Assembly: GCA_016490735.1 (NCBI GenBank)
Contig: JAEMWC010000248.1
Coordinates: 769,501-833,500 of the forward strand
Length of the DNA stretch: 64,000 bases
Direction of reading: 5' to 3'
Source: Pachyseris speciosa
Lineage: Eukaryota > Cnidaria > Anthozoa > Scleractinia > Pachyseridae
Shown: positions 9,880 to 21,617 of the stretch, piece after piece
Layout of the letters: every line of letters starts with the position of its first letter
How positions within the stretch are numbered: position 1 is the first letter of the stretch
The notes under the pieces: generated by a model
The model's database searches: none
Told to the model about the DNA's origin: nothing
The model's input: only the letters and a program-made list of their open reading frames with translations
Made by a program: the position numbers and the translations under genes

Positions 9880-11660
9880 TTGTAATAGGTATGTATGTAT
9901 GTATGTTAACTTTATTTAGACACGGTATATTCGTCAGTTACAAAATCCATCTTAATTACATCATAACCTAACTAACCTAACTATATCTAACATTAAAAAT
10001 ATCAAAACTATAAAAACTGCTTTACATGAATGCCGTGTTTCTAAAAAACATAGGTTATGGAAGAGGATAAAAGTAGTTAAGTAGATGAGTAAAGTCGTTG
10101 AGTGATTCTGCCTGGCGCAGATCAGATGATAAGCTGTTCCAAAGTACCGCACCGCTGTAGCTAAAACTGTTTTTCAAAACGTTGGTGCGGCGCAATGGAG
10201 CAGCAAGTTTGTTCACGGAGTCCCTCAATAGGTATTCAGTTATGTCAGACCGGTTGACAAACAGCTCGCTTAGATACTCCGGTGTAAGACCATTTAAGGA
10301 TTTGAATACCATAAGAGCTTTCTGCATTTCACGCTGAGTGCTTAATGTTCTCCACCCAAGTTTACTAAATAAATCTAAAGCATTAGCATCATAGCTGGAA
10401 AAAGTCAAAATTCGTGCAGCACGATTTTGTAATTTCTGCAATTTATTTGAGAGTGTTAAGTTGCAGTTTCCCCACACAACACTGCAATAGTCAAACTGTG
10501 GCTGCACTAAGGCATTGAAAATAAGCTTCAGAATTTCGGGAGGTACAAATGAGCGGATTCGTTTGAGAGCGCCGATACCAGAGGCAATTTTCTTAGTTAA
10601 GTTCTCAATATGAGAGTTCCAACTGAGATTTTCATCGATATAGACGCCTAAGGATTTTGCAGTGGATACTTGATTAACAAGAACACCGCCAATGGTAAGA
10701 TTCGGGGGTCTCGGAAGAGTATTTAATCGCTGCCTTGATCCAATAAGCATCAATTCAGTTTTAGTTGCATTCAATGTAAGTTTATTAGAGACAAGCCAAT
10801 TATTGACTGAATCAAGATCTCGATTTAAAGCTTCGTCTATAGCGGTTATATTGCTGCTTGAAAATGTTAGATGCGTATCATCAGCGTACATCCTAGGCTG
10901 CGAACTTAACAAACAGTTTGGTAAGTCATTAATATAGATCAAGAACAACAATGGACCCAAAATTGTCCCCTGAGGCACACCGCAACCAAGAGGTAACTTG
11001 TCAGATAAGGAACCATTAATAAAGCACTTTTGCTGACGGTTATCAAGATATGACCTAAACCAATTTAGTGAGTTCCCATGAATACCATAGGAACTTAACT
11101 TAGATAACAGAATATCATGATCAACAGTATCAAACGCCTTTTTAAGGTCAAGAAACACAACGGCATTTACGTTTCCTTTATCGATATTATAAGCCCAATT
11201 ATTGGATGCCTCCAGTAAAGCTGTGACCGTTGAGTGAAGAGATCGAAAACCTGATTGATGAGCGGCGATCATGTTATTTTCAGAGAGGTAAGCATACAGT
11301 TGATCATAAATAATCCGTTCAAAAACTTTCGCCACAACAGGGATGACTGAAATCGGACGATAATTATTCATGTCCGCTCTTTCGCCTTGTTTGAACAAGG
11401 GAATGACTTTGGAACATTTCCACTCCTCAGGGAAAACTCCAGTGACTATCGATAAATTAAAAATTTCACAAAGTGAGTGAAAAATCAAGTCAGTGCATTC
11501 CCTAAGGAGTCTTGCGGATATCATGTCAAGCCCTGTCGCCTTTGAAATACATAATTTGGATAAAAGAAAACGTACTTTATTGTTGTCAGTTGGTTGAAGT
11601 TCAAAACGCTTGTCAGTACCGGAGAGAAACTCCCTATAGGTATACATTGTCATGTTTCTT
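9880..11660 (-). mobile_element. 5'-truncated non-LTR retrotransposon (CR1/jockey-like)
   Basis: The unit carries a long RT frame (10055-11653). At its 3' end (left) the minus strand reads AATAAAGTTAACATACATAC, that is, a polyadenylation-like signal followed by a short ACAT tail. No apurinic endonuclease domain is present, so it is a truncated copy. The matching intron in the other duplication copy (about 57.9-58.2 kb) lacks it, so it inserted after the duplication. No target duplication could be identified by eye. Confidence 0.8.
10055..11653 (-). CDS. non-LTR retrotransposon reverse transcriptase, 532 codons
   Basis: Uninterrupted RT domain. Motifs in order: KATGLDMISARLL, FPEEWK and NYRPISVIPVVAKVFE (RT1-2), VFLDLKKAFDTVDHDILLSKL (RT3), GVPQGTILGPLLFLIYINDL (RT4), MYADDTHLTF with the catalytic YADD at about residue 256, NKLTLNATKTELM (thumb start), SLGVYIDENLSW, and the C-terminal RRTNVLKNSFSYSGAVLWNSL. 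It would make cDNA by target-primed reverse transcription. The start is simply the first Met after truncation; an N-terminal endonuclease and ORF1 are absent, so it is not autonomous. The absence of stops suggests recent insertion. Clade assignment (CR1/jockey group) is from motif style only. Confidence 0.9.
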   Translation of the reverse strand: MTMYTYREFLSGTDKRFELQPTDNNKVRFLLSKLCISKATGLDMISARLLRECTDLIFHSLCEIFNLSIVTGVFPEEWKCSKVIPLFKQGERADMNNYRPISVIPVVAKVFERIIYDQLYAYLSENNMIAAHQSGFRSLHSTVTALLEASNNWAYNIDKGNVNAVVFLDLKKAFDTVDHDILLSKLSSYGIHGNSLNWFRSYLDNRQQKCFINGSLSDKLPLGCGVPQGTILGPLLFLIYINDLPNCLLSSQPRMYADDTHLTFSSSNITAIDEALNRDLDSVNNWLVSNKLTLNATKTELMLIGSRQRLNTLPRPPNLTIGGVLVNQVSTAKSLGVYIDENLSWNSHIENLTKKIASGIGALKRIRSFVPPEILKLIFNALVQPQFDYCSVVWGNCNLTLSNKLQKLQNRAARILTFSSYDANALDLFSKLGWRTLSTQREMQKALMVFKSLNGLTPEYLSELFVNRSDITEYLLRDSVNKLAAPLRRTNVLKNSFSYSGAVLWNSLSSDLRQAESLNDFTHLLNYFYPLP

Positions 11661-11856
11661 TTTCTTGTAAAATCTAATTAGCAATCCTTGTAGATTATAA
11701 ATATATTCAACTTTGTACTCTGTGTAAGTTTAAATCGAAGATGACAGAACTGTCGAAATATGTTTTTAAAATAAAAAAAATGTGTATTTTCTTGAAGTCA
11801 TTGTCAAAGCTTTTACTTCTCTTGTTCAGATTAAAGCATCATAAAAAATAATCTTT

Positions 11857-11900
11857 TTGAAGAGGAAGAGAAAGAGAAAGAGAAAGAGAAAGAGAAAGAA
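11857..11900. repeat. GAAAGA simple repeat
   Basis: Tandem AGAGAA/AGAAAG units of about 44 bp, between the LINE and the TTA repeat. Confidence 0.85.
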
Positions 11901-12098
11901 TTTCTCTTGATGGCACAAACAGTCTTAGACGCTTTCTCATGGTAACTGGGCGTAGGTGTAGGGAAATGAATACCAAGTTAAAATAGCGAACAGAAAGCAA
12001 AAACACTGCTTGCACTTCTATTTGATCAGAGTATCGTCTGGAAAAAGGAAATAAGAAATTAGCCAGGTTTTGTTTGTGACAAGACAAGCAGTCCTAGC

Positions 12099-12102
<4 letters not shown>

Positions 12103-12171
<69 letters not shown>
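12103..12171. repeat. (TTA)n microsatellite
   Basis: About 23 perfect TTA units. It produces false poly-Asn or poly-Tyr open frames on both strands. Confidence 0.95.
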
Positions 12172-12173
<2 letters not shown>

Positions 12174-12685
12174 TTTTGGGGGGGGGAGGGGAAAGAAAAG
12201 CGAACGAAAAAACGCAAGTGCAAGTCTACACTTGAATTCAATTTTTGTTGATCAACAAAAATGTTGCATGATGTTGTTGTCATGTACAGCCCGCCTACAG
12301 TATATAATTCTGGATCAAAAAAGTAGAGGCTACAATAGACCAGGGACCACAGAGGCCATTTTAAAGCATTAGGGCTCAAAGATTTGGCCAAGTTCAAGCG
12401 GTACAATTCACACATTATCCATGTCATCTGGAGTGCGAAAAAATCAATCCAAGAAAAAACGTGGTAAGGCTATGGCCCCACCAGCCCCTCCCCCTCAAGG
12501 TCCCTGTTGACTAATAACTCAAAATAACTATTTACAAAGTATACCATATTCTTTTTCTTTTTTTTCTCTTGAGCCTGCCTCGATTAGCTACCAAGCTACC
12601 TGTGGGCTCAAACGTTTTGACATATTTATGTACTATAAATATTAATAAAGTTGTTGTTGTTGTCACTGCCTACCAGTATGGATAC

Positions 12686-12910
12686 CTGTGTGGTAAGGAT
12701 GCCTGTCACATATGCCATGAAGCTATCAGTATGACACACCATCATTCCAGCAACAAGGAAGGTGTAACAGTTGATGATCAACAGCACAGAAACACAGTAC
12801 AACACTTGACTGTCAAGAGGTGGGTGGTTGATGCACACCATCAAAATGCCAAAGTTCATCATCAGAATCAGAAACATGTCAGGAAGGGATGCATTCTTCA
12901 TTAACTCCCA
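12686..12910 (-). CDS. transmembrane exon of SLC6-like/Death-domain protein (left copy)
   Basis: 225 nt (75 codons), phase 0 at both ends, between acceptor TTTATTTTAG and donor GTATCC. It encodes WELMKNASLPDMFLILMMNF (start of a hydrophobic helix), a short polar turn with HPPLDSQV, a second helix VSVLLIINCYTFLVAGMMV, and a polar end GILTTQ. Two membrane helices are therefore predicted. Phase matches the exon at 16127-16195 before it and the Death-domain exon after it. The right-copy partner (58541-58765) has the same length and borders. Confidence 0.65.
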
Positions 12911-14572
12911 CTAAAATAAATTCACAAATTAACAACCGTTACTCAAGCTAATTACTTGGGCCAAAGGCACCAAGGTGAGGTTTTGGCTCTGGGACCTAAG
13001 CTCCCATTAATTAATGCGTCCGTTAAACAGTTTTGTTTCCACTCGAAATTGGAGTTTCAAAAGGTTTGAAAATTATACAGTAAAGTTATCAGCTAAAGAA
13101 ACAAAATGAACTTCATTAGACGTCAGAACACTTCCTACTTTTCTTGAGATTTTGATTTCAAAATATGGTTTCGGGCCCATCAAGTTACCGGGACTTTCGA
13201 GAAACTGGTTCCCGCTCTTTTTATTTTTTTCTAATTTTTGTCTTTGTGTCACAAATTTCCCAGTGCACATGTTTAACTCGCACCACTGAACACAGAAGGG
13301 TTTAAAAGAAGATCGGTTATCTTCACGTGTTTCTCACATGACATGTTAGACCTTCAGTGTAGTTGAGTAACCTTCATTGCAAAACTGAACAGAACGTAGA
13401 ATGATGTTTTCAACGCAAACCTGACGGTTCCTTTTCATTTTTTCAGCAAGAGATGCTCAATGAGTAATTTAGGACATTTCTCTGATGAAATCTCAAATCC
13501 TAAACTGTTCGATAAGTGTTATCTTTCTCAAACGTTGAGCAGAAATTAAATATCCATCGTTGTGAACAATGTGATTAGTCATTTTAGAATAAATAACCCA
13601 TTTTCACCTCATTAGCTATGCTGAGGTTACGTTGTGTAGTGGTCACTGTCAACGCCTCTGATGCCAAGCAGGGGCAACTTTTGTGTGTTTTTTTTATTTT
13701 TGCTTTTTTCTGCTTTATTTTTTAGAAGTATTACTATTGTTATCAATAGTTCAGCTTGTTAAAGAGATAAAAAATGTGCTACGTACATTGTTGAGTTATA
13801 TAAGCATCCTGGAATTTTTATGAACATGAGAGAACTGCCTAGAGAAGCACAAGCCACAGGCAAGTGCTTCTTGCACTTCTTGAATGTTCTTAAAAATTCC
13901 CAAGTGCTTATACAACTCAACAATATAAGACAAACAAGTTTTTTTTATTTCTTTTACAAATTTTAAATGCTCCAGAGATTTGCACAAGCTTTCAGATGGG
14001 GAGAAATTGATGAAATGTGACGACACTCCAACTTTTCTTTTATGTTCAAAATCATGTCAAATATGGATTGAATCACATTTTTTTGTTTTTTTACTTTATT
14101 TTCTTTATAACATCTCCAGAGGTTTGCATGAGCATACACTTGTGGCATAGCCAGTGTGCATTATAATTCCACAATACATGCGCATGATGTAGGATATGAA
14201 GTTGAGAAATAATGTACTCGATTCCACCAATCATAGCGCACATAATTCAGGATTTAAAATCAGCGCTCGCCCACTCACCAATGTGAGTGTCAAACCTGTC
14301 AGGCAAGTGGAATACTCGCCCAGTTTGGCGAGTGGAATTTTCATATTGAAGGAAATAACTGTAACTGATTGTTTTTGATAAAATATAATCTAAACCTAAA
14401 GATGACAGTATAAGTTTTAGAAACATGGCACATACACACAAACTGATTTCTGGGTTGGTAAATATATAAAACGGCTTCTGTTCAAGTAACACTGACATAA
14501 AGTACCTAATCGTAGTGGTGGCACTGGTCAAAGGGGCAGTATAATTGATCAGGGTTCCAGGTAAGATTTTAA

Positions 14573-15003
14573 AGTGCACCTAAACCCAAAAATTTTTTTT
14601 CGCTAAAATAAATCTTTGCACCTGTTTGAAATGCATTTCGCCTTTTTTACCACTTTTTACTACTTATTTTGACTTTTCCAGGGTGTTGAAGTTACAACAG
14701 CTGGCCCCACGACCGAGTCAGAAGGGGCTTGGGTCTATTCTCAATTTAACGTCACAAACTGCTTTGCATGCATGTTTACAAAGACTTAATGCAATGTAAA
14801 TCAGTTTGTGACACCAAATCGAGAATAGACCCAAGCCCCTTCTGACTTGGTCGTGGGGCAGACGATGGCCAGATTTTGCAACTTTAACACCCTAGAAAAG
14901 TCAAAATAACTAGTCAAGATTTGGTAAAAAAAGGCGCAATGCATTTCAAACAGGTGCAAAGATTTATTTTAGCGGAAAAAAAAATTGGAGGTTTAGGTGC
15001 ACT
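14573..15003. mobile_element. 431-bp TTAA-flanked fold-back MITE
   Basis: TTAA at 14569-14572 and 15004-15007. Both ends read AGTGCACCTAAAC inward, and the arms pair along almost their whole ~200-bp length, including GGGGCTTGGGTCTATTCTC near 14730 and its complement near 14820. There is no coding sequence. It sits in an intron of the SLC6-like/Death-domain gene. A TTAA target fits Kolobok or piggyBac mobilisation. Confidence 0.85.
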
Positions 15004-16126
15004 TTAAGGCAGGGTGTCAAGAAGGAATTCCATCAGGTCAAATTTTCAGTGCTCCCACCAAACCATTATAAATTTTCTATTAATTTGTTGGGTCATGTAG
15101 CTGACCCTTGTAGGGTTTTACACCCAAGACCCCCCCTCTTATCTGGAACACTGATTGATTGTAAGTAAAAATCTGGAAAGCAAAGAAGTTTTCGACCTGT
15201 TAACCAATAGGAAACAAAAACTAATGACCAAATTTTCTTCATTAGCTAAAGGGAAACATTCTGTGTTTTTGGTTACACAGAGCTAAGATGAAGATGAATG
15301 CCAACTTGAAAACATTGGGCCGACGTTTTCAAGTTCTCCTCTCGGCATCTCAGATGAACTTCATAACAATTAAGTGTGGCTCATTTTTGTTTTAAAATTT
15401 ACTTGATTTTATGTCACTGGCAATCCAGGAGCAATCCAAGAATAAAAAAAATCATTGAAAATTTACTTAATAAATATTTGGTCAATTATCAGGGATCCAT
15501 AATTCCCATGATGCCGCCCCTTTAACAAACCGTGCCACTGACACAGAGATCTGATGGCTACAATGGCAACCACAGCTCACGTTTTGAGAAGAAGTTTAAT
15601 CACAAAGTAAGACCCAGACCCATTTTTAGGGGTAAACTTTGAAATTATCAAGAAACAAATTTTGCTTCATAGGTGCTTTAATGCCTTAATACAGTATTGT
15701 GCAAAAGTAATGCATATGAAATTCGACGAATTTCGTTCTTTGTTCATGCAAACTTTTGTGCAAAGTTTAAGGTGAAAAGTATCATTTAGAGCAAGTGAAA
15801 AATCACTGGATACAAACGAAAATTTGCTTGAAATATTGCTAAGTGCCACAAAATTTTGATCAGACTATCGCGGAGTGCTGCAAAATTTTGCTTGAATTAT
15901 CGCGGAGTGCCATGAAATATCGTTCTCACTCAAAAAATAGGACTCCCGAAATATCGTCGAAAAATCGCTCCAAACAAAAGTTTGCTAATTATCGTTGAAT
16001 ATTCGCGAAATTCGTCAAAGTATGTTTGCATTACTTTTGCACAACACTGTAAGTCAAAAGGCATCTCTGAGATCTCTGAGGCATCATCAGTATGTGACAC
16101 TTGATATACGTTTGAAATGTACTTAC

Positions 16127-16195
16127 ATATGGAGTGACGTCTGCATTTACACAAATTCCTGTTACACAGACAACTCCTCCAAACACCAACAACAC
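16127..16195 (-). CDS. short transmembrane exon of SLC6-like/Death-domain gene
   Basis: 69 nt, phase 0 at both ends, between acceptor TTTTTTATACAG and donor GTAAGT. Its 23 residues are largely a membrane helix (VLLVFGGVVCVTGICV) followed by NADVTPY. It lies outside the segmental duplication, so only the left copy has it in this window. Short size makes it uncertain; support comes from clean splice sites and matching phase with its neighbours. Confidence 0.5.
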
Positions 16196-19100
16196 CTGTA
16201 TAAAAAATGAGAAAGAGATAATACATGTACATTAATAAAACACTCAAAACAACAACTTTTATGTACGTTGTGGTTTAAAGGAGTGTAGGTTAAAAATTGT
16301 CAAACCAGTTTGATTTTTATTTTCTGTTATCAAGGTTGATCTTGGGGGAAAAAGGTGCTTGGTTTTTTAATGAACTCAGGGTCTGACAAAATTAATATTT
16401 TTGACAAAATTTGGCCCTGGGCAAGAGACATGATAAAATCACTTGCCCAGTAGGATGAGCCGCTTGTCCCAAATCATACTGTTGGAAATCTAGCAAGTGA
16501 TTTGGTCATTCCTCATCACACAGGCAGTGAGATTCGCACTTTTAGTACGGGTGTAAAGGGGATTCTTTCTAAACGTTTTGCTTCCTGTTGCCAATGAACT
16601 GCATTGACGATTTGCCAAAGACTTCTGAACCCAAATGAAACTGTCCAAAGATGTTCCCTGGATCATGACGTCCAGTCCCTCAGGTGCAAACTGAAACTCC
16701 ACTCAAACTTGACATTAAGCGCCCTTAATTGGAACATTTTCAAGGGAAATTAATTGAATTTCTGTCGCTAACATTTTAAAAAACAAGTCATCCAGATTTG
16801 TGAGTCAGGTGTGAGAAATTGTCCTCAATGCATGAGATGGATGTCTTTGATCCACAAGCATGAGACTCGTGCATAATGCATGAGAGTTGGCAGGTACAAA
16901 TTTGAGCTCAGCATGTAAACAGCCCGGGGGTGGGGAGGGGGTCTTGTTGTCATTTCCATGATATGTAGTGTTCAATACATTAAGGTGGTATGGCACACGA
17001 GAAAATGTATGGAAATCATAGGCTGCTGGTAAAAGTGAGTTGGGGGGTGGGGGTATTAAAACCCTTATTTTTCCCCAAGATTTTGATGGTGGACTGGGCA
17101 TTATTATGCATGTAATCGGCTCATTCAATTTGAGCCCACTCTCTGGTCGACTGAATCATTGGCAGAATTTACCTTGGAATGTGTCAAAATTGCCCTAAAT
17201 TACTATGTTTTGAGTCATTTGCTGGTGCCAGAGCTCATCATCAAGGAATGAGAAGGCTTAAACCTTGCCAATTCCAAAGAACCGCTTATTGGCACTGCAA
17301 ATGCAACAAACTTTGTTGAAATGATTGCTTCAATCTGCTGGCAGTTTGTTGTTCGTGGACAAGGGGCCTAAAAGCAGATGTGCCTCGTCTCACCAGGCTA
17401 CAATCTTCACTGGCAGAAGTTTCATTGAATGCTGAAGGTGCCCAAGCAACTTTCAGTGCAGGATTGAAGCCTGGTCTGAGGCTTAAAAGAAAATGGTAAA
17501 TTGTTTTGGAGGAGCCTTTCCTGCTCAAAGATATGTTGAAACTCCTAGGATGCAATGGGGTCAGATTCTTGCCATTTGGCTCCTTGGTTGAGGTTGCTGA
17601 TAAAAAGGGAGCTGAGAGAGCTCTTGTTTGCCTTTTCCCCCAAACTTCCTCTTTAATTTGAAAGCAGAAGAGCTGTTTTGTCATGTTTACTCTATGAATA
17701 AAGGATTCAGTTGAAAAAAGATTTGTCCATATTGCTCAGTAATGAGGTAAGATTTTTCATTTCATTCTTGCACTAGTTTTGAGCTGATATGTTGTTTACA
17801 TCCCATCTCTACGCTATTACTTTGCTGGAGAAGAGCACTGTCATGCCTGTTTGATTTTCCCCCTTTGCTTCATGTGTAACAAACACTTTTGCACTTATAA
17901 AGATGGCAAAACCTGACCACAGCAATTGTTTTCCTGACCCTATGCAGGTTTGAAATTTGAACCTGGCACAGAATTTGTCGATGGTAACAATTGTTTACTT
18001 TCCATGATTTTACTTTTACCATCATTTTAGGGATCAAATTTGAAGTAGACAAACCTTCTATGCAATGAGCCAGAATAAAGCCAATCTGTTGAATTGTTCT
18101 TTCATAACATTTGAAAGATTGAAGGTAGGTATAGGCAGAAAACCCCCATTTCTGTCAAAATGAAACTTTGAAGATTTTTCTCTCTGCAAATAACAAGAGT
18201 CAGCTCAAAAGTTTATGTTCATTATTATCATAGATCAATACAGTGAGAATTTGTAAAAAGTTGCTTCTTAATTTGCCTCACTGACCAAAGTATTTTTGAT
18301 TGTTTGTTGTTAGCAAGGAAGCACTACTGAAGACATCTGACAAAAGCCTGTTCTGTTACCATGGCAACAAAAGACTCATACATCATTGTGTTTGTCATCA
18401 TTTGTGGCAACGAGTTGCATGATGTTTTCTTCTGCATGAGTTTGATTTTGGAGAAAAAAGTAGTCTAGGGTACCATAACACCTTAAAACAGTACAGTCAT
18501 AAGGTATGTATGTTCTGAATATTCAAATGAAAGGCCCTTTTAACTACCTACAGGGTTTTCATTACGAAATGGAGTAGCAAGAGAATGGTGTAAAGTACAG
18601 CAGGAGAATTTTCTTAAAGAGCAAAGGTCATTCCCCTCTAGCGGGGTGTGGTGGCATGCTCACCCAGGAAATTTTGGATTTGCAAACCATCTGACGGTGT
18701 ATCTGACAGCAAATTTTATTTTTCTCTAGCTGCCCAACAAAAACCAATGCATACCTTAAAATGGTTTCAAACTGTTGTTTTGTTCTTTGAATTAACAAGC
18801 AAGTAAAGCAGGGCTATTAACAGCCTCTGACACAAGCAAAAAATGCCTCTGAAGCAGAGGAAATATGGATGGAACTTTCCCAACTTAAGGAAGATGAAAA
18901 CGAGCTTCTTCATGAGTCAGAATATGAAGAATTTGAAAGCAGCCAAAGGCCACCAAAAAAGAAATGATACCAAGAACTCATCTGATCTGTCATTTCTCAG
19001 CAATCGGCTACTGATGAGAAGACAACAAAGGCACTCGACAGACATACGGAAAGAGGAACTTGCCCAGAATCATTGCCAGTACACAACAAAAAGCTCACAT

Positions 19101-19329
19101 TAGAGTGGACACTGAATTCAACCCTGACAGTAAGCACATTCGCAAAACTGCTGAACAAGAGTTCCTCAGGGCTCTAACCCATTTTGATTATCATGAAACT
19201 GGTCACTTAACATTGGAAATCAAACATGAAAAGAGACTGAAAGTTTCTAACCAAAACACAAACACTGATATCATGAGAGCTTAAAAACCTGTTTGTAACA
19301 TAATAACATCCATCAGTGACAAACTTAAA
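16196..19329. other. intron sequence, no gene recognised
   Basis: AT-rich sequence with small open frames that lack splice sites or motifs. One repeat block at 18472-18552 recurs at 20605-20690 (AACACCTTAAAACAGTACAG core). Nothing else stands out. Confidence 0.45.
18472..18552 (+). repeat. direct repeat, first copy (second at 20605-20690)
   Basis: About 80 bp with few mismatches, containing CCTTAAAACAGTACAGTCAT and GAATATT..AATGAAAGGCCC. The pair is 2.1 kb apart and same-oriented. The right copy continues into another dispersed repeat. Confidence 0.7.
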
Positions 19330-19333
19330 TTAA

Positions 19334-20348
19334 CCCATTGACTACCGTAGGTTTTTACATTTTCGGTGTGATTTTCCACCTATAAACGATGAATAGCAAT
19401 TCGTGACTCTTTATTTGAACTTCCAGGGAAAAGTGGTGCTGTCCTAAGCCACTGGAGGCTCAAGGTTTCTGAAAACGTCATTTTGACGTAGCTATTTTTT
19501 TATCTGTGAAGCGACAGCAATGGCCCAAGTTCGGTTTGCTTGCGATTTCTGCTAAATTACAGCCATTTTTCATCTTTAGCGGCTGCCTGATGAGCATCAT
19601 TAAGCGTGACGGTAGCTAAGAGTCCACTTTCTCAAAGAATCGAGCAAGGTGATTTACTTTGTTGTTGAATTTGGCTTGTTACTCGACGAACTGGGAATTT
19701 GGCCGGTCGAACACTTAGTACCTTTGGGACTCGACTATTGATGAATTTTTCGACCTACCGCCACATATTTTGGAATTTCTGTGTACTGAAGATGACCACG
19801 AGCAGGAAATTTTGGCGGTAGGTCAGAGTGGCTGTAGACTTAGTTTATATGTGAAAGAATTGGGGGAAGGAACGGGCACTGTCAAAAATTCTCGTTAGTT
19901 CCCAGCATGCAATGCGCTCAAGATGTGGAAAATGTCGGGAAGGCCCGAATGCACTGGAACAAAAGGCTGTATCTACGCTCAGGAGAAGAATATGAACAAA
20001 AAAAGTCATTTCTAAGCTAGAAAAAGGACTGAATTTCGTTATGATGGTTGAGTTTTGGTTTTTCGACGATGATTTCCCTAAAAAAACATGAAGGCAAAAA
20101 GGGGTATTTTTGTTGTTTCTCTTTGACATTAAAAACGGCCAGTTTCGCTCTTGTCCAAACTCAAAAGGCCATATTTGGTAAAAATCGCTACGTTTCTTGC
20201 ATTTATTGGATATCCAAATTTAAAGGGCATTCCATTTCGTGCTCACAACTAACAGTTAAGGCAATATTCGTGCGATTGAGAGAGTTGCAATATTTTGAAG
20301 CATGGGAGTTTTTTACGGCCGGTTTTGGCCGGCACGGGTGCCAATGGG
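19334..20348. mobile_element. 1.0-kb TTAA-flanked element with CCCATTG ends (piggyBac-like)
   Basis: TTAA at 19330-19333 and 20349-20352. The ends are CCCATTGACTACC and, inverted, CCCATTGGCACCC. TTAA plus CCC termini is typical of piggyBac-family elements. An internal hairpin pairs CGACCTACCGCCA (19751) with TGGCGGTAGGTC (19813). No transposase is visible, so it is non-autonomous. It lies in an intron of the SLC6-like/Death-domain gene. Confidence 0.65.
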
Positions 20349-20604
20349 TTAAGAAATCCTCATGAGCAAATGGCATTTTATAGGAAAACAACCGACACTC
20401 AGAGAAATATTTAAGGAACCGCTGCTAACACTGATCATACTAGAGGTGACGTTCCCTGAAAGATACACTCATTAGAGCAAACAAACAGCTTTCAAAGGCT
20501 AAAAACATGCATGTGGGAGTCGCGCAGACCTATCTAACCCCTTTCTTTTATCAATGTAGCCGGAGAATTCTCTGATCTCTGATGCTTAATGAACACCCTG
20601 AGGG

Positions 20605-20810
20605 TGCCATAGCACCTTAAAACAGTACAGTCATAAGGTATGTGTGTTCGGAATATTTTAATGAAAGGCCCTTAGCTTTTAACTACCTAAATGACAGATT
20701 TCCCTAGCCTTTCATATCCTTTAACTCATGAAATTGCTACCATTTCATATACATGTGCCTGAAACATGGAAAAGGTACCCCTTTTGTGTGGAGCCTCCCC
20801 CTATAGGCCA
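20605..20810. repeat. compound dispersed repeat
   Basis: 20605-20690 repeats 18472-18552. 20698-20810 repeats 9391-9503 (TTTCCCTA.CCTTTCA, GGTACCCCTTT and GGAGCCTCCCC in order). Confidence 0.65.
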
Positions 20811-21103
20811 TGTAGGATGAGTCAAATTCAAACAATGAGTAAAAATACTCCACCATACAACACGCCAAAACATCTAATAAGAGATTTATTATCCAACTTC
20901 TATTGCAAACAAAGAATTTATAGAACGAAAGAAAAAACTTTTTTTCAGGAAAGTGTGACAGATTTTCCATGACGTGCATGGTTTTCTGCAGTACAAATAT
21001 CCAAATGTACAATATCATGGAATATTTGTACTTGTCTTATGCATTTTCTGTATAATAACTAACAGAGTTGCATAATAATAACTAGTTCTGATTAGACACA
21101 TAC

Positions 21104-21315
21104 CTTTCCAATTGACTTTAGACCAGTAACCACATGATGAATGGAGGAACAAATTTTATCCCAAACCAAGCAAGGGAAATAAGTCGACAGACTGGCTGGT
21201 GCCACATCATGCCAGTGCTGTGTAATCCAATCCTTTTTCAGGCTTAGTTTCAGGAAGATATTTAATGATCTTCCAGTAATCACCAGAAGGAAGGCATATA
21301 TAATGGGGTAGAAAC
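21104..21315 (-). CDS. TM2-like exon of SLC6-like/Death-domain gene
   Basis: 212 nt between acceptor TATGTATCAACAG and donor GTATGT, entering in phase 1 and leaving in phase 0. It encodes FYPIIYAFLLVITGRSLNIF, then LKLSLKKDWITQHWHDVAP, and ends VVTGLKSIGK. Against SLC6 transporters this resembles TM2 and the following loop (F.PY..ml...G.PL..lElaLGQ......W..vaP), though the canonical GGGAF and LGQ motifs are missing. The match is suggestive only. Its phase fits the TM1-like exon at 25865-26012. Confidence 0.5.
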
Positions 21316-21597
21316 CTGTTGATACATATGTAAATATCAAAATAAGTAAAACTGAAGGCCTGCCAAAACATATACAATGCTAGGCTCGATTTCCAGCAAT
21401 TTTGAGCCACGTTCCTTGCCCCACACCACATGTTGGGAGGAGGATTGTACTGGACTCCCAAAATGACTGAAAATTGAGCCTAATACAATGCCTGCAATAA
21501 ACAACTAAATTATAATAAATTAAATTAATAAACATTAATTTCTTGATCAAAAACGATTTCTTGAAACAGAAGCAGGCGAATATTAACATTAAAAGCC

Positions 21598-21617
21598 GAC
21601 GTTTCGGCATCATCATG
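21598..21617 (-). ncRNA. degenerate hammerhead-like core of a Penelope-like end
   Basis: On the minus strand it reads ATGATGATGCCGAAACGTC. This resembles the CTGATGA..GAAACGTC core with the first C changed and almost no stem II. It is likely an inactive remnant. No Penelope coding sequence is adjacent. Confidence 0.4.

Larger units (their letters stand above)
4597..14206. other. segmental duplication, left copy
   Basis: Collinear direct-orientation similarity with 51698-61138. The left edge is the TATCTTTGTAATATGGGCC block (4600 and 51700) and the right edge the hairpin-rich block ending GATGTAGG..ATG..GTTGAGA (14206 and 61138). Shared content includes the promoter-like and AT-rich 6.1-8.5 kb block, the Death-domain exon, a Penelope-like RT fragment and the transmembrane exon. 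Unique to this copy are the TTAA element at 5084, the Penelope 3' end at 5505, the repeat at 9177 and the LINE at 9.9-11.7 kb. Between the named genes, 6061-8589 holds no coding signal that I can support. Confidence 0.85.

Noticed and set aside
12059..12427. Open frames with long poly-Asn or poly-Tyr runs on both strands
   Set aside because: They are made by the (TTA)n microsatellite; no conserved flanking protein.
17286..17684. 132-codon minus-strand frame
   Set aside because: No domain, no splice boundaries, composition typical of intron sequence.
18472..20690. LTR retrotransposon bounded by the 80-bp direct repeats
   Set aside because: No gag/pol frame, no primer-binding site, and the repeats do not end in TG..CA; a separate TTAA element lies between.
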